Shown one piece after another: positions 1 through 9,470 of a DNA stretch of 64,000 nucleotides; positions within the stretch are counted from its first letter, which is position 1; each line of letters begins with the position of its first letter. Source of the stretch: Streptomyces sp. ITFR-16 (GTDB lineage Bacteria > Actinomycetota > Actinomycetes > Streptomycetales > Streptomycetaceae); assembly GCF_031844705.1 (NCBI RefSeq), contig NZ_CP134609.1, positions 7,564,001 to 7,628,000 of the forward strand, given 5' to 3'. The translations under genes and the position numbers were made by a program. The notes beneath the pieces are model-generated. The model made no database searches and had not been told where the DNA came from. It was given only the letters and a program-made list of their open reading frames with translations.

Positions 1-1235
1 TCGGCGGCGACGGCACCCGCGACTCCTTCGCCGCGCTCACCGGATCGGACCGCGAGTACGCGGCCTGGCAGCGGTTCTACGGCCTGACCGGGCGGGTCGC
101 CGAGCGGGTCTTCCCGACCCTGACCGAACCCCTGCCCACCCGTGACGCGCTGCGCGAGCGGATCGGTGACGCGGACGCCTGGCGGATGCTGTTCGAGGAG
201 CCCATCGGCGTCGCCGTCGAGGAGAACTTCGAGGACGACCTCGTACGCGGTGTGGTGCTCACCGACGCGCTGATCGGCACCTTCGCCGACGCCCACGACG
301 CCTCGCTGCTCCAGAACCGCTGCTTCCTCTACCACGTGATCGGCGGCGGCACCGGCGACTGGGACGTCCCGGTCGGCGGCATGGGCGCGCTCACCGACGC
401 CCTCGCCGGGGCCGCCCTGGCCGCCGGCGCACAGATCAGGACCGGTCACGAGGCAGTCCGGATCGACACCGACGGAACGCACGCGGAGGTGACGGTACGG
501 GCGGACGGCACCGAGCGGACCGTCGGAGCGCGCCGGGTCCTGGTCAACGCCTCGCCGCAGGCACTCGCCGCCCTCCTCGGCGACGAGCCGCCGGCCCCCG
601 CCGAGGGCGCGCAGCTGAAGGTGAACATGCTGCTCACCCGGCTGCCCCGGCTGCGGGACCACGCGGTGGACCCGCGCCGGGCATTCGCCGGGACCTTCCA
701 CATCGCCGAGGGGTACGGACAGCTCGCCGCCGCCCACCGGGACGCGGCTGCGGGCCGGCTGCCCGCCGCCCCGCCCTCGGAGATCTACTGCCACTCGCTG
801 ACGGACCCCTCGATCCTCGGCGCCGACCTGGCCGCCCGGGGCTACCAGACCCTGACCCTCTTCGGCCTGCACACCCCGGCCCGCCTGTTCGCCGAGGACA
901 ACGACACCGCCCGCACCACCCTGCTCAAGGCGACCCTCGCCGAACTCGACGCGCATCTGGAGGAGCCGATCGCCGACTGCCTGGCGCTCGACGCGCACGG
1001 CGAGCCGTGCGTCGAGGCGAAGACCCCGCTCGACCTCGAACGGGAGCTGCGGCTGCCCGGCGGCCACATCTTCCACCGCGACCTCGCCTTCCCGTACGCC
1101 AACGGAACGGCCGGCCGCTGGGGCGTGGAGACCGCGCACGCCAACGTCCTGCTCTGCGGGGCCGGCGCGGTGCGCGGCGGCGGGGTGAGCGGGGTCCCCG
1201 GCCACAACGCCGCGATGGCGGCGCTGGGCCGGTGA
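1..1235 (+). CDS. FAD-dependent oxidoreductase, PYROXD2/phytoene-desaturase-like (3' part)
   Basis: The reading frame is open from the left edge (first full codon at position 3) to the stop at 1233-1235, so the N-terminus with the dinucleotide-binding GxGxxG lies outside the window. The visible ~410 residues fit the C-terminal two thirds of the COG1233 carotenoid-desaturase/PYROXD2 group of FAD proteins. These include a central segment ending in a Gly-rich VPVGGMGALTDAL stretch and the C-terminal FAD-contact signature NVLLCGAGAVRGGGVSG. An internal ATG at 186 is not the true start because the conserved sequence continues upstream of it. The substrate is unknown; the family is annotated loosely and rarely tested. 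The gene is convergent with the glycan operon and ends 12 bp from its last gene. Confidence is good for the family, low for the reaction. Confidence 0.8.
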   Translation, partial: GGDGTRDSFAALTGSDREYAAWQRFYGLTGRVAERVFPTLTEPLPTRDALRERIGDADAWRMLFEEPIGVAVEENFEDDLVRGVVLTDALIGTFADAHDASLLQNRCFLYHVIGGGTGDWDVPVGGMGALTDALAGAALAAGAQIRTGHEAVRIDTDGTHAEVTVRADGTERTVGARRVLVNASPQALAALLGDEPPAPAEGAQLKVNMLLTRLPRLRDHAVDPRRAFAGTFHIAEGYGQLAAAHRDAAAGRLPAAPPSEIYCHSLTDPSILGADLAARGYQTLTLFGLHTPARLFAEDNDTARTTLLKATLAELDAHLEEPIADCLALDAHGEPCVEAKTPLDLERELRLPGGHIFHRDLAFPYANGTAGRWGVETAHANVLLCGAGAVRGGGVSGVPGHNAAMAALGR

Positions 1236-1247
1236 CCCGGGCGCGCC

Positions 1248-2222
1248 CTACTGCCCGAACACCCCGCGCAGCGCCCCGATCTTGCGCGGCAGGTCGTACT
1301 CCGCGCCGCCCTCGTGCCCGTTGTACGTGAACACCTCGATCCGGGCCGGTCCCGCGTAGCGGTGGTAGGCCGCGTACACGGTGGACGACGGACAGATCTT
1401 GTCCATCAGCCCCACCGAGAACCACGCCGGGGCGCTCGCCCGCGCCGCGAAGTTGACCCCGTCGAAGTAGGACAGGGTCTCCATCGCCTCGTCGATCCGG
1501 AAGCGGTGCCCGGACAGCCAGCGGGCGATCTCCGCGTAGGGACCGGCGTCCGTGATCTGCGAGGCGCGCCGGTAGTGGCAGAGGAACGGCACATCGGCCA
1601 CGGCCGCCACGACGTCGTCCCGCAGCCCCGCCACGGCGAGCGCGAGGCCGCCGCCCTGGCTGCCGCCGAGCACCGCCACCCGGGCGGCGTCCACGGCCTC
1701 ATGGGCCTTCGCCGCGTCGACGGCCCGCACCGCGTCGGTGATCAGCCGCCGGTAGTAGTGCCGGTACGGGTCCTCGATGCCCCGGGTCAGGAAGCCGGGG
1801 GAGGAGGAGCCGTGCCCGTCGGGCCCGGTGTCCGCGGTGTCGGCGGTGTTCTTGCCGCCGCCGCCCTGTCCCCGGTTGTCCATGACCAGATGGGCGTAGC
1901 CCAGCGCGCTCCAGGTGAGCCAGGAGTACGGGATGCCCCGGCCGCCGTTGTACCCGATGTACTGCACGACGGCGGGCAGCGGGCCCGAGCGGGCCCGGGG
2001 CAGCATCAGCCACGCCTTCACCGGCTGTCCGCCCCAGCCCCGGAACGTCACGTCGAACACCTCGACGGTGGCGAGCCCGGCGGCGTACGGCACGAACGAC
2101 GCGTCCAGGCCGTGCCGGGCCGTCTCGGTGAGGGTCTTCTCCCAGAAGGCGTCGAAGTCGGCGGGCTCCTCCGGTTCCGGCCGGTAGTCGCGCAGCCGGT
2201 CCAGCGGCATGTCGAACAACAA
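1248..2222 (-). CDS. CE7-family acetyl esterase / cephalosporin-C deacetylase-like
   Basis: This 324-residue alpha/beta hydrolase matches carbohydrate esterase family 7, which removes acetyl groups from xylo-oligosaccharides and cephalosporin C. Visible marks are the family RGQ motif (117-119), the nucleophile elbow GGSQGG with Ser188, an acid at about Asp274 (GLMDKICP) and the catalytic His303 in NGHEGG. The length is typical (~320). No signal peptide is seen, so it should act in the cytoplasm on imported acetylated oligosaccharides. The start is a TTG at 2222, chosen because AGGAG lies 8 nt upstream; an ATG at 2210 is possible but poorly placed. It is the last gene of the glycan operon, 4 bp after the PL8 gene. 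Confidence 0.85.
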   Translation of the reverse strand: MLFDMPLDRLRDYRPEPEEPADFDAFWEKTLTETARHGLDASFVPYAAGLATVEVFDVTFRGWGGQPVKAWLMLPRARSGPLPAVVQYIGYNGGRGIPYSWLTWSALGYAHLVMDNRGQGGGGKNTADTADTGPDGHGSSSPGFLTRGIEDPYRHYYRRLITDAVRAVDAAKAHEAVDAARVAVLGGSQGGGLALAVAGLRDDVVAAVADVPFLCHYRRASQITDAGPYAEIARWLSGHRFRIDEAMETLSYFDGVNFAARASAPAWFSVGLMDKICPSSTVYAAYHRYAGPARIEVFTYNGHEGGAEYDLPRKIGALRGVFGQ

Positions 2223-2226
2223 GGGT

Positions 2227-4650
2227 CTAGCTCCTGTTCAGGGTGAGGTTGAGGGTTGCACCGTGGCGTCCAGTCGTGTCGGCGGTGATGCGCAGGCCCC
2301 CGCCAGCCGGTACGGCGCTGACACCCGGGTCCGCCGAGACGACGCTCAGCCCCCGCAGCGCCAGGTCCAGCACGACGGAGGACCGCAGCTGGGTGGGGTC
2401 GGACAGGGCGACGGTCACGGTCCTGCCCTCCGGGCGCAGGAGCACCGAGGCCGGCCCGTCGGCGGTCAGCTCCTGCGCGGTCCCGGCGGCCCAGAAGTTC
2501 GCCGCGAGCAGCCCGTCCGCGCGGCGGCGCACCGCGTGCACGGCGGTCGAGGCGGCGATCTGCTCCACCGGCGGCGCGGACGCCCACTGCCGGGTGCGGT
2601 CGGCGGACGCGGCCGGGGCCTGGAGCCAGAAGTAGCCCGCGTTCTGCGGGGCGGTGCCGTGGTCCTGCCACAGCGTCAGATACGGCCGGGTGACGGAGGT
2701 GTCCGTGCCGTACTTGAGGTTGATCTCGCGCCAGGTCGCGGTCCGCTCCTCGCGCAGCCCGTTGAGCGTGACGGGGTCCGGGAAGACGTATCCGCCGGTT
2801 CCGGCCAGGTGCAGCCACCGCACGCCGTCCAGCCGGGCCGACCACCCGGTGTCCGCCGGGGCCGCCGTGCCGTTGACGAGCAGGGCCGCGCCCGGGTCGC
2901 GGAGCTTGCGGTTCTCCACCACGGTCTCGGCCGGGCCCGCGTCGGCGGTGATGCCCGAGCCGACGCAGGCGATGACGTCGTCCAGGCAGAACCAGCTCTT
3001 CAGGCCGTGCAGCGAACTGCCGAACGCCCGCAGCTCCATGCCGTACGCGCCGAGCGTCGTCCCCGGCAGCGCGGCGCCGCCCGCCCAGTCGGCGGTGCTG
3101 GTGGTGCGCTGGCCCGCCGCGTCGCCGGGCCGTCCGGCGATCACGGTGGTCCCCGGCAGCCGCGCGGGATCGACGGTCGGCCAGTAGTCCTCGCTGTAGT
3201 GGCCGAGGTCGTCCGTGTACAGGAGCACCATTCCGTCGGAGAGGTGCCAGGCGTGCAGATTCTCGTTCTGGATCGACTCGTAGTTGTAGATGCGCGAGGA
3301 GTACGCGGAGATGCCGAGCGCGAACGAGGGCCGGTGGTGGGCCGCCTTGTCCATCCGGGGGTGCTGCTTGTGCACGACCAGCGGGCCGCGCGCCGGCACC
3401 GGCGAGGCGAGGATCTGCTGGGTGGCGGCGAGGGAGGCGAGGTCGGTGACGCCGAGGAAGTCCCGGTAGGTGTCCTCGGCGATCCACTGCTTGACCAGGG
3501 CGGTGAACCGGTCGGCGGTCTCCCCGGGGAAGCCCGGGATCAGCCGGACCACTGCCTCGATGACGGTCTGGGCCGAGACATGGCCCTGCTTGCTGGGCCG
3601 GGCGATCTCGCGCCCGCAGACCGACGCCATCACATCGCCGCGCGCGAGCAGCGGATCGAATCCCTCGTCGACCCAGAGGCGGACGTTGTCGAGATCGGGG
3701 TCGGTCACCGTCCACGCCGTACCCGCGAGGAGGTTCAGCAGCCGGGAGAGGTTGTTCAGCAGCTCCTTGCCGTAGCCGCCGTTGTACGGGTGCTTGTAGT
3801 GCTGGAGGAAGGAGCCGTCGGAGTAGAACCCCTCGCCGGTGCCCTCCGCCGCGGCGCCGGCGTCGTTGAAGGCCAGGACGCTGTTGGCGCCGGAACCCTC
3901 GACGTCCGAAAGAGCGTCACGGACCCGGACGAGGTCGTCGCCGCTGCCGCGCAGCACGGCGTTGACGGCGACGACGGTGGAGATCCACACCCGGTTGGCG
4001 CCGGTAGCGATCTGCCGGTCGGCCCGCCAGAGGTTCGGGTCGGGTGTGTAGCTCCGGACGGCGTCGTTGATCCGGCCGAGCCGCTCCTCGCCGAGCACGT
4101 CGTACAGCAGTACGGCCGTGTCGTTGAGCGCGAGCGCGGCGCCGATCTCCCAGTCCCAGTCGTTGTCGAACCGGGTGTGCCCGGGGCCGTAACGGTGCGT
4201 CAGCATCCAGTCGACACCGGCCAGGAGCAGGTCCCGCAGGGCGGTGTCGCCGTACTGGCCCGTGCCGGGGACGGCCCACGCGGTCGCGGCCGCCGCCAGG
4301 CGCTTGAACGACGTCGTGACGTGGTTGGAGAGCGTGGTGCTGGTCAGGTCGGGGAACAGTCCGTCGGTACGGGACGGGTCCAGGCCCTTCGCGGCGGTCG
4401 TCGCGGCCTTGCCGACCCGGGCCACGGCGGCGGCGATCCGGGGGTCCGCCGGATCGAGCCCCGGCCCGCCGGTGAGCAGGGTGTGCCACCGGACCCGCAG
4501 CGAGGCGGGGTCGTCGACCGGGTCCTCGGCGTGAGCGCTGCCCGCCGCGAGCGTGAGCGGCAGGGCGGCGGTCGCGCCGAGCGCCGCCGCACCGGCGAGG
4601 ACGGTGCGCCGGGTGGTGCCGGTGGTGCCTCGGGTGGTGCCTGGGTTCAT
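2227..4650 (-). CDS. Polysaccharide lyase family 8 (hyaluronate/chondroitin/xanthan-lyase type), exported
   Basis: This 807-residue protein begins with a twin-arginine signal (TTRRTVLAG, then a hydrophobic stretch and cleavage near AGSAHA, residue 41). The rest follows the PL8 plan: an alpha/alpha toroid to about residue 390, then a beta-sandwich. The expected catalytic set is visible: Asn219 in TGANR, His284 in FLQHY and Tyr293 in GGYG, with Arg303 a few residues on. PL8 enzymes cleave uronic-acid-containing polysaccharides (hyaluronan, chondroitin, or the terminal mannose-glucuronate of xanthan) by beta-elimination, leaving an unsaturated uronate. The substrate within the family cannot be chosen from sequence alone. 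It lies 10 bp after the SGNH esterase gene. The reading frame stays open upstream of 4650, but that part overlaps the preceding gene and lacks signal-peptide logic. Confidence 0.88.
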   Translation of the reverse strand: MNPGTTRGTTGTTRRTVLAGAAALGATAALPLTLAAGSAHAEDPVDDPASLRVRWHTLLTGGPGLDPADPRIAAAVARVGKAATTAAKGLDPSRTDGLFPDLTSTTLSNHVTTSFKRLAAAATAWAVPGTGQYGDTALRDLLLAGVDWMLTHRYGPGHTRFDNDWDWEIGAALALNDTAVLLYDVLGEERLGRINDAVRSYTPDPNLWRADRQIATGANRVWISTVVAVNAVLRGSGDDLVRVRDALSDVEGSGANSVLAFNDAGAAAEGTGEGFYSDGSFLQHYKHPYNGGYGKELLNNLSRLLNLLAGTAWTVTDPDLDNVRLWVDEGFDPLLARGDVMASVCGREIARPSKQGHVSAQTVIEAVVRLIPGFPGETADRFTALVKQWIAEDTYRDFLGVTDLASLAATQQILASPVPARGPLVVHKQHPRMDKAAHHRPSFALGISAYSSRIYNYESIQNENLHAWHLSDGMVLLYTDDLGHYSEDYWPTVDPARLPGTTVIAGRPGDAAGQRTTSTADWAGGAALPGTTLGAYGMELRAFGSSLHGLKSWFCLDDVIACVGSGITADAGPAETVVENRKLRDPGAALLVNGTAAPADTGWSARLDGVRWLHLAGTGGYVFPDPVTLNGLREERTATWREINLKYGTDTSVTRPYLTLWQDHGTAPQNAGYFWLQAPAASADRTRQWASAPPVEQIAASTAVHAVRRRADGLLAANFWAAGTAQELTADGPASVLLRPEGRTVTVALSDPTQLRSSVVLDLALRGLSVVSADPGVSAVPAGGGLRITADTTGRHGATLNLTLNRS

Positions 4651-4660
4651 GGGGCGGCCC

Positions 4661-5809
4661 TCACAGAAGGTGTCGGCGGTCGACGGCCGCGGCGAGCGCC
4701 GCATGGCCGGCAGGATTGGGGTGGAGCCCGTCGCCGCTGTCGTACGCGGGCCGCATCCGCTCCGGGCGGTCCGGGTCGCGCAGGGCGGCGTCGAAGTCGG
4801 CGACGGCGTCGAAGACCCGGCCGGTCCGCACGGCCGCGTTGATCCGCCGGCGCACCGCCTCCAGCTCGGGCGTCCAGCGGGTCCAGCCGCCGAACGGGGC
4901 GACGGTCGCGCCGACCGCCCGCAGTCCGGCGTCCCGGGCCCGCAGCACCAGCTGCCGGTAGCCGGCCAGGACGAGCTCCGGGTCGGTCTGGCTCGGCGGC
5001 TGCTGGAGGTCGTTGACCCCGAGGTGGACCAGAACGGTCCGCAGCCCGGGCAGGGACAGCACATCGCGGTCGAAGCGGGCCTGTCCGCCGGGCCCGAAGC
5101 GGGCGTCGTCCAGCAGGACCCGGTTGCCGCTGATCCCCAGATCGGCGACGGCGGCCCCGGGCAGGCGGCGGGCGAGCCGGTCGGGCCAGCGCATGTCCGA
5201 GTCGTCCGGTGTGCCGACGCCCTCCGCGATGGAGTCGCCGAGCACCGCGATCACCGGCCCGTGCGCGCCCGTCACCTCGACACCCGTGAGCAGATACACC
5301 GACGTGGTGCGCTCGCCGTCGAGGTCGTGCGAGGCGTGGGTGTTGCGGTGGAAGGACAACGGGCCGGTCGGCCCCGGAAGTTCGGTCCGCACGGTCAGCA
5401 GGGACGCCTCGGCGGCGTGCAGTCCGGCGACCGCGTCACTGGTGAGCGAGGCGCCGGCGGCCAGCCAGGCCTGCCGCCGCCCGCCGAACGTCACGGGCCT
5501 GCCGCCCGCGGTGACCGGACCGATCAGGACCGGCACCGTCCCGAAGGCGTGCCCGTACCGCAGCCGTACCCGTCCGCCGGCCGACAGCCGTACGCGCGCG
5601 GTGAAGGTGCCGTTCGTCAGCCCGGCGCTCGCCACCGCGTCGGTGTCGGTCGGCGCGGTCTGCGCGGTTGCCCAGGACGTCGTCCAGCGCGAGCGGCGCC
5701 CGGTGGCCGGGGCTTCGGCGGCCCGCGCGTCCGGCGCCGCCACCGCCACGGCGGCGAGACCGGCGGCCGCCGTCAGTACCCCGCGTCTCGCGGGCCCCCG
5801 GCCGGTCAC
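4661..5809 (-). CDS. Exported SGNH/GDSL hydrolase (carbohydrate esterase-like)
   Basis: The product is 382 residues. The GTG start at 5809 overlaps the TGA of the upstream gene in a GTGA arrangement, so translation is probably coupled. The N-terminus carries an ARRGVL sequence and a hydrophobic Ala-rich segment ending near DARAAEA, a likely Tat or Sec signal peptide. An N-terminal beta-rich domain (about 45-180) precedes the SGNH domain. That domain shows block I GDSIAEG (Ser193), block III GVND (264-267) and block V with Asp360 and His363 (DGLHPN). These are the complete catalytic residues of the family. Role: probably removes acyl (acetyl) groups from the polysaccharide outside the cell before lyase attack. 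That role is inferred from its operon position between a beta-helix protein and a PL8 lyase. Confidence 0.82.
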   Translation of the reverse strand: MTGRGPARRGVLTAAAGLAAVAVAAPDARAAEAPATGRRSRWTTSWATAQTAPTDTDAVASAGLTNGTFTARVRLSAGGRVRLRYGHAFGTVPVLIGPVTAGGRPVTFGGRRQAWLAAGASLTSDAVAGLHAAEASLLTVRTELPGPTGPLSFHRNTHASHDLDGERTTSVYLLTGVEVTGAHGPVIAVLGDSIAEGVGTPDDSDMRWPDRLARRLPGAAVADLGISGNRVLLDDARFGPGGQARFDRDVLSLPGLRTVLVHLGVNDLQQPPSQTDPELVLAGYRQLVLRARDAGLRAVGATVAPFGGWTRWTPELEAVRRRINAAVRTGRVFDAVADFDAALRDPDRPERMRPAYDSGDGLHPNPAGHAALAAAVDRRHLL

Positions 5810-6885
5810 TGGGGGCACGCCCCGGTCGGGTCGTACGCACTGCCGTACGTGCCCACGGCGTCGCCGCCGGTGTTCCCGCTCATGGTGTTCGCGCAGACGG
5901 GGCCCTGCGGGGTGCGCATGAACTTGATGCCGCCGCCGGCGTTCCCGGTGATCGTGTTGCCGTAGACGCCGGTGCCGGTGCCGTCGGTCTCCGTGTCGCC
6001 GCCGAGCCGGATGCCGGCCCCCGCGTTGTCGTGGATGGTGTTGTAGCGGAAGATGTTGCCGCTGCCGCGCGCGTCGAGCCCGCCGGAGCTGGGGTCCTTC
6101 TGTTGACTGCAGTCGTTGTACTCGACGTAGTTGTCGGTCGAGTTCTCCTTCACGTCCACGCACTCGTTGCCGCGGGTGGCGATCGTGTTGTGGTGGATGC
6201 GGTTGTTCCTGCTGATGTCGGGGGCCGCGTCCGGCGCCCCGTTCGCGCCCTGCTGCTCGGGGGCGGTGCCGAGGTAGATGCCCTCGCCGTTCTTGCCGCC
6301 GCCGCCGAACTTGAAGTCGGCGACCCCGCAGTCGGTGATGGTGTTCTCCGAGATGTCGGCGCCGGTCACCAGATAGCGCACCCGCAGGCACTCGTCGGCG
6401 GCGTTCTTCAGCGTCATCCCGGTGATGCGCAGACCGCCGACCCCGTTACCGGGAGTCGTGCTCATGACATATATGAGCTTGAGGCGGTAGTCCGACACAT
6501 CGCCGGACGAGCCGTGCAGCCCGTCCACGGTGAAGCCGCTCAGCGTCGTCGAGTCGTGCCGCACCTGAATGATCCGGGCGTCACCGGCCCCCTTCACCAC
6601 GGCGTTCGCCGGACCGGTGATCGTGACCCCGGCGCGCACCGTCACGACGTCCTGCCGGTACGTCCCCGCCGCCAGGTTCACCACGGCACCGGCCGGGGCC
6701 AGATCGACCGCCTTCTGGATCGTGGCGAACGGCGAGCCGGCCGATGTGCCGGAGTTGGTGTCGCTGCCGGACGGGGCCACGTAGTACGCGGTCGCGGCGG
6801 GAGCGGCCACCGACGGCGGGGGGAGGACGAGCGGGGCGCCGACGGCGAGCGCGGCGACGAGGGCGGTACGCAGTGCGTGGCTCAT
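5806..6885 (-). CDS. Exported right-handed beta-helix protein (pectate-lyase-like, DUF1565/PbH1)
   Basis: This 359-residue protein has a Sec signal (MSHALRTALVAALAVGAPLV, cleaved near SVAAPA) and the hallmark opening of exported beta-helix carbohydrate-active proteins, YYVAPSGSDTNSGTSAGSPF followed by AxGTY. PbH1-type repeats follow (ITGMTLKN, ISENTITDCG, IHHNTIATRG, YVEYNDCSQQ, FRYNTIHDN, VYGNTITGN). An Asp/Asn-rich ECVDVKENSTDNY turn resembles the Ca2+-binding core of PL9-like lyases. It could be a lyase or a polyuronate-binding or epimerising protein; I cannot assign catalytic residues with certainty. It starts by ATGA overlap with the DUF624 gene and ends by GTGA overlap with the SGNH gene, so the three are translationally linked. 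Confidence 0.8.
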   Translation of the reverse strand: MSHALRTALVAALAVGAPLVLPPPSVAAPAATAYYVAPSGSDTNSGTSAGSPFATIQKAVDLAPAGAVVNLAAGTYRQDVVTVRAGVTITGPANAVVKGAGDARIIQVRHDSTTLSGFTVDGLHGSSGDVSDYRLKLIYVMSTTPGNGVGGLRITGMTLKNAADECLRVRYLVTGADISENTITDCGVADFKFGGGGKNGEGIYLGTAPEQQGANGAPDAAPDISRNNRIHHNTIATRGNECVDVKENSTDNYVEYNDCSQQKDPSSGGLDARGSGNIFRYNTIHDNAGAGIRLGGDTETDGTGTGVYGNTITGNAGGGIKFMRTPQGPVCANTMSGNTGGDAVGTYGSAYDPTGACPQ

Positions 6886-7484
6886 GGGGTGTGCCTCCTG
6901 GGATCGGCGAAGGACAGAGCGAGCAGTACGGGAATGCTGGGGCCGAGCAGCAGGGGCCCCAGCGGGACGACGAGGGAGAGGAGCACGGCGGAGACCACCG
7001 CGCCGAGCAGGGCCGTGCCCCGGGCCGCCGAGCCGAAGCCGAGGACCAGTGCGCCACGCGTCCAGTCGCGGACGGTGCCGCCCGGCGCCCGGCCCGCCTC
7101 GGCGGCGAGCGCCACATGGTGGATGACCAGCACCGCCGCGATGCCCGCCTGGGCGGCGAGCAGCACAAAGGTCCAGGGCTCCGAACGGCCCAGCAGATGG
7201 ACGATGTCGGCGGCGAGCACGCCCCCGGCGGCCGTGGACAGCAGCGCGTGCCGCCACAGGGCGCGCCAGTACCGGGGGAACGCGGTGACGGTGTGGACGA
7301 AGCAGCGGCTGTCCCCCTCGGCCCGCCACCGCTGGAGCCCGTGGGCCATCGCGGCGAGCGCGGGCAGCCAGGTCACCACCCCCAGCGACAGCAGGGCGAA
7401 CGCGGCCCCGGCAGCCGCCGGATAGGCCACGAACTCCAGCCGCCTCAGGAGCGTCGGCCAGCCGGACGAGAGAGTTGCCCGCAT
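6882..7484 (-). CDS. DUF624 (YesL-like) integral membrane protein
   Basis: A 200-residue, strongly hydrophobic protein with about five membrane segments (roughly 15-40, 75-95, 100-125, 140-160, 165-190). It has the YesL-like pattern in which helices are separated by short charged loops (WRAEGDSRCF, RPGGTVRDW). DUF624 proteins sit in many ABC sugar-uptake operons for plant cell-wall or glycosaminoglycan-like oligosaccharides in Bacillota and Actinomycetota. Their role is unproven; an accessory function to the transporter is usually inferred. Spacing supports one operon: 3 bp after the heparinase-fold gene and ATGA overlap with the beta-helix gene. Confidence 0.7.
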   Translation of the reverse strand: MRATLSSGWPTLLRRLEFVAYPAAAGAAFALLSLGVVTWLPALAAMAHGLQRWRAEGDSRCFVHTVTAFPRYWRALWRHALLSTAAGGVLAADIVHLLGRSEPWTFVLLAAQAGIAAVLVIHHVALAAEAGRAPGGTVRDWTRGALVLGFGSAARGTALLGAVVSAVLLSLVVPLGPLLLGPSIPVLLALSFADPRRHTP

Positions 7485-7487
7485 GGG

Positions 7488-9467
7488 TCAGCCGGCCTTT
7501 CCTGTGTACGGTTGCGTCACGTCGAGGAGCACCCGCCCGTCCAGCTCCAGCCGGGTCGCGGCCACCACGTACGGGTCACCGCCCTCGGTGAGCAGGACGG
7601 CCGCCGCGTCGGCGACGACCCCGGCGGCACGGATCCGCCGGGCGACGGGGGAGAGCAGCACGGTCTCCGTCCCGAGCGACACGCCCTCGCCCTCCGCGCA
7701 CGGGACGCGGGTGGCGTCCGTGTCGGTGCCGGGCACGATCGCGGTCAGGAACAGCCCGTCGGACGCCCGCTCCGTGGTCGCGCGCAGCGTGTGCAGGGTG
7801 CGGGTGAGACGCAGGTCCGGGGTGCTCGACGTCGGGTTGGCCTCCACCTCGGTGACCTCACCGGCCACCCGGGCGCGGGCCGGCGCGAACTGCCGCAGCC
7901 GGGCCGAGGCCGCGCCGGAGCGGATCAGCCGGCTGCCGTCCGGCTGCCGCTCGGTGGGCCGGTCGGTCTGCAGCAGGAACGTCCACTCCCGCGCGCTGTC
8001 CGCCTCGGCGAGATCCAGCAGGACGAGCCGCCCCGACGGGGTGAACACCAGGGTCCGGTCCAGCCGCCGCACCCCGAGCGCGGGGTCGTACATCGCGGCG
8101 ATCTCCGCCGTGGAGTGCGCCCATCCGCAGTCGTCGGCGACGAGCACATCGCGCTGCCGGGCCTGCCGCTCGAAGGGGATGTCCCGGTAGACGTGGTACC
8201 GGTCCTCGTCCGCGTACCCCTGCCCGTCCACCAGCAGCAGATTGTGGTGCGCGGCCTTCTTGCGGTTGCTGTAGCCCTCGTCCACCGCGAGGAACGCCCC
8301 CTGGGAGACCAGCACGAACGCACCGGAGTCGGGGTGGTGGTGGCCCTGGTTGAGGGTGTCCCAGCCCTTCTCCACCCGGTGCTTCTCCGCGGTCTCCCAC
8401 GCCCGGTGGCCCCCGCCGGGACTGGCCTTGAAGGAGACCAGTGTGGCGTCTTCGTCCCAGCCGGTGCGGGCGGCCAGCAGCCCGAGGTCCGGGAAGAACG
8501 CCCGGGTCTCGGTGGGCCGGGCGGCCGGCACGGACGGGTCGTACCAGAGGTATTCGAGATAGGCCTCGGGCAGGATGCCCGGCCGCACCCCGCTCTCGGC
8601 CGCCTCCTGCCACAGCAGTTCGCCCGATGCCAGATCGCCCATCCACTGGGCCTCGGGAATCGCGTACTGGGCGGCGAGCCGGTAGTAGAGCCCCGCGCTG
8701 TGACCGCTGCGCCGGTCGTGGCAGTCGCCGTGGTCGACGTTGAACGCGAAGCCCGGCGCGGTCTGGTGGAGCCGGTAGCGGAAGGTGCGGGACATGAAGC
8801 CGCCCCGGTCCCACCAGTCGACGCCCTCCGCCTCCTTCAGGAGGTCCAGATGGATGGCGAGGAACGGCACGCCGTAGCGCCAGTAGACGACGCCCTCGGC
8901 GTGCGAGCCGTCCTCCGGCATCAGATCGAGGACGGTCCCGAGGTTGTCCTTGGCGCGCTCGGTCCACTCCTGCTTTCCCAGCACGTACCCGGCCGTCGCC
9001 AGGCCCGCGTAACAGATCCAGTTGTGGTTCTGCCAGTAGGACGACGACCACCAGCGGCCCTCGCTCTCCACCGCGAACTCGTACATCCGCCGCCCCTGGA
9101 GCAGCAGTTTGTACCGCAGCAGTGCCCGGACCTCGTCCGGCAGGGCGTCGCCGATCCACCGGTAGGCGAGCGAGAGGTGGTGCAGTAGCCAGCCGGCGTC
9201 CAGATCGTGGTCCGGCATATGGGCCCTGCCCCAGTGCGGCAGCCGCACCGCGGCCTCGATCCAGCGGATGCTCTCCGCCAGATGGGCCGGGCCGCCGCCG
9301 ACCCGGTGGGCGAGCGCCGGGTTGGAGGCGGCGGGGCCGAGCCAGGTGATGCTGGCCGGCGGGTGCGTGTGCGGCGGGGTGAGCCCGCGGTGGCGGGCGG
9401 CCTCCTCGTACAGCCGCAGTTCCTGCGCGGGACGGGGTCCCGGCGGCGGAGTGGCCGAGAGCAGCAT
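7488..9467 (-). CDS. Heparinase II/III-fold polysaccharide lyase, cytoplasmic (copy 1)
   Basis: The 659-residue product has an N-terminal alpha/alpha-toroid (to about 330) and a C-terminal beta-sandwich of the heparinase II/III superfamily (PL12, PL15, PL17, PL21 relatives). Candidate catalytic residues are an Asn/His pair in WQNHNW (145-150), Tyr195 in GVVYWRYG, and a His cluster HHHPDSGAF (376-378) at the start of the C-terminal sheet; the last is strongly characteristic. No signal peptide is visible, so it probably acts on imported oligosaccharides, as oligo-alginate and oligo-heparin lyases do. The exact PL family and bond specificity cannot be set from sequence reading. It lies 3 bp downstream of the second heparinase-fold gene. 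Confidence 0.8.
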   Translation of the reverse strand: MLLSATPPPGPRPAQELRLYEEAARHRGLTPPHTHPPASITWLGPAASNPALAHRVGGGPAHLAESIRWIEAAVRLPHWGRAHMPDHDLDAGWLLHHLSLAYRWIGDALPDEVRALLRYKLLLQGRRMYEFAVESEGRWWSSSYWQNHNWICYAGLATAGYVLGKQEWTERAKDNLGTVLDLMPEDGSHAEGVVYWRYGVPFLAIHLDLLKEAEGVDWWDRGGFMSRTFRYRLHQTAPGFAFNVDHGDCHDRRSGHSAGLYYRLAAQYAIPEAQWMGDLASGELLWQEAAESGVRPGILPEAYLEYLWYDPSVPAARPTETRAFFPDLGLLAARTGWDEDATLVSFKASPGGGHRAWETAEKHRVEKGWDTLNQGHHHPDSGAFVLVSQGAFLAVDEGYSNRKKAAHHNLLLVDGQGYADEDRYHVYRDIPFERQARQRDVLVADDCGWAHSTAEIAAMYDPALGVRRLDRTLVFTPSGRLVLLDLAEADSAREWTFLLQTDRPTERQPDGSRLIRSGAASARLRQFAPARARVAGEVTEVEANPTSSTPDLRLTRTLHTLRATTERASDGLFLTAIVPGTDTDATRVPCAEGEGVSLGTETVLLSPVARRIRAAGVVADAAAVLLTEGGDPYVVAATRLELDGRVLLDVTQPYTGKAG

Positions 9468-9470
9468 GGG

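Noticed and set aside
2048..3715. Long minus-strand frames overlapping the PL8 and CE7 genes
   Set aside because: The peptides are Arg/Gly/Ala-rich with no domain character and sit out of frame over a well-conserved lyase; this is a high-GC artefact.
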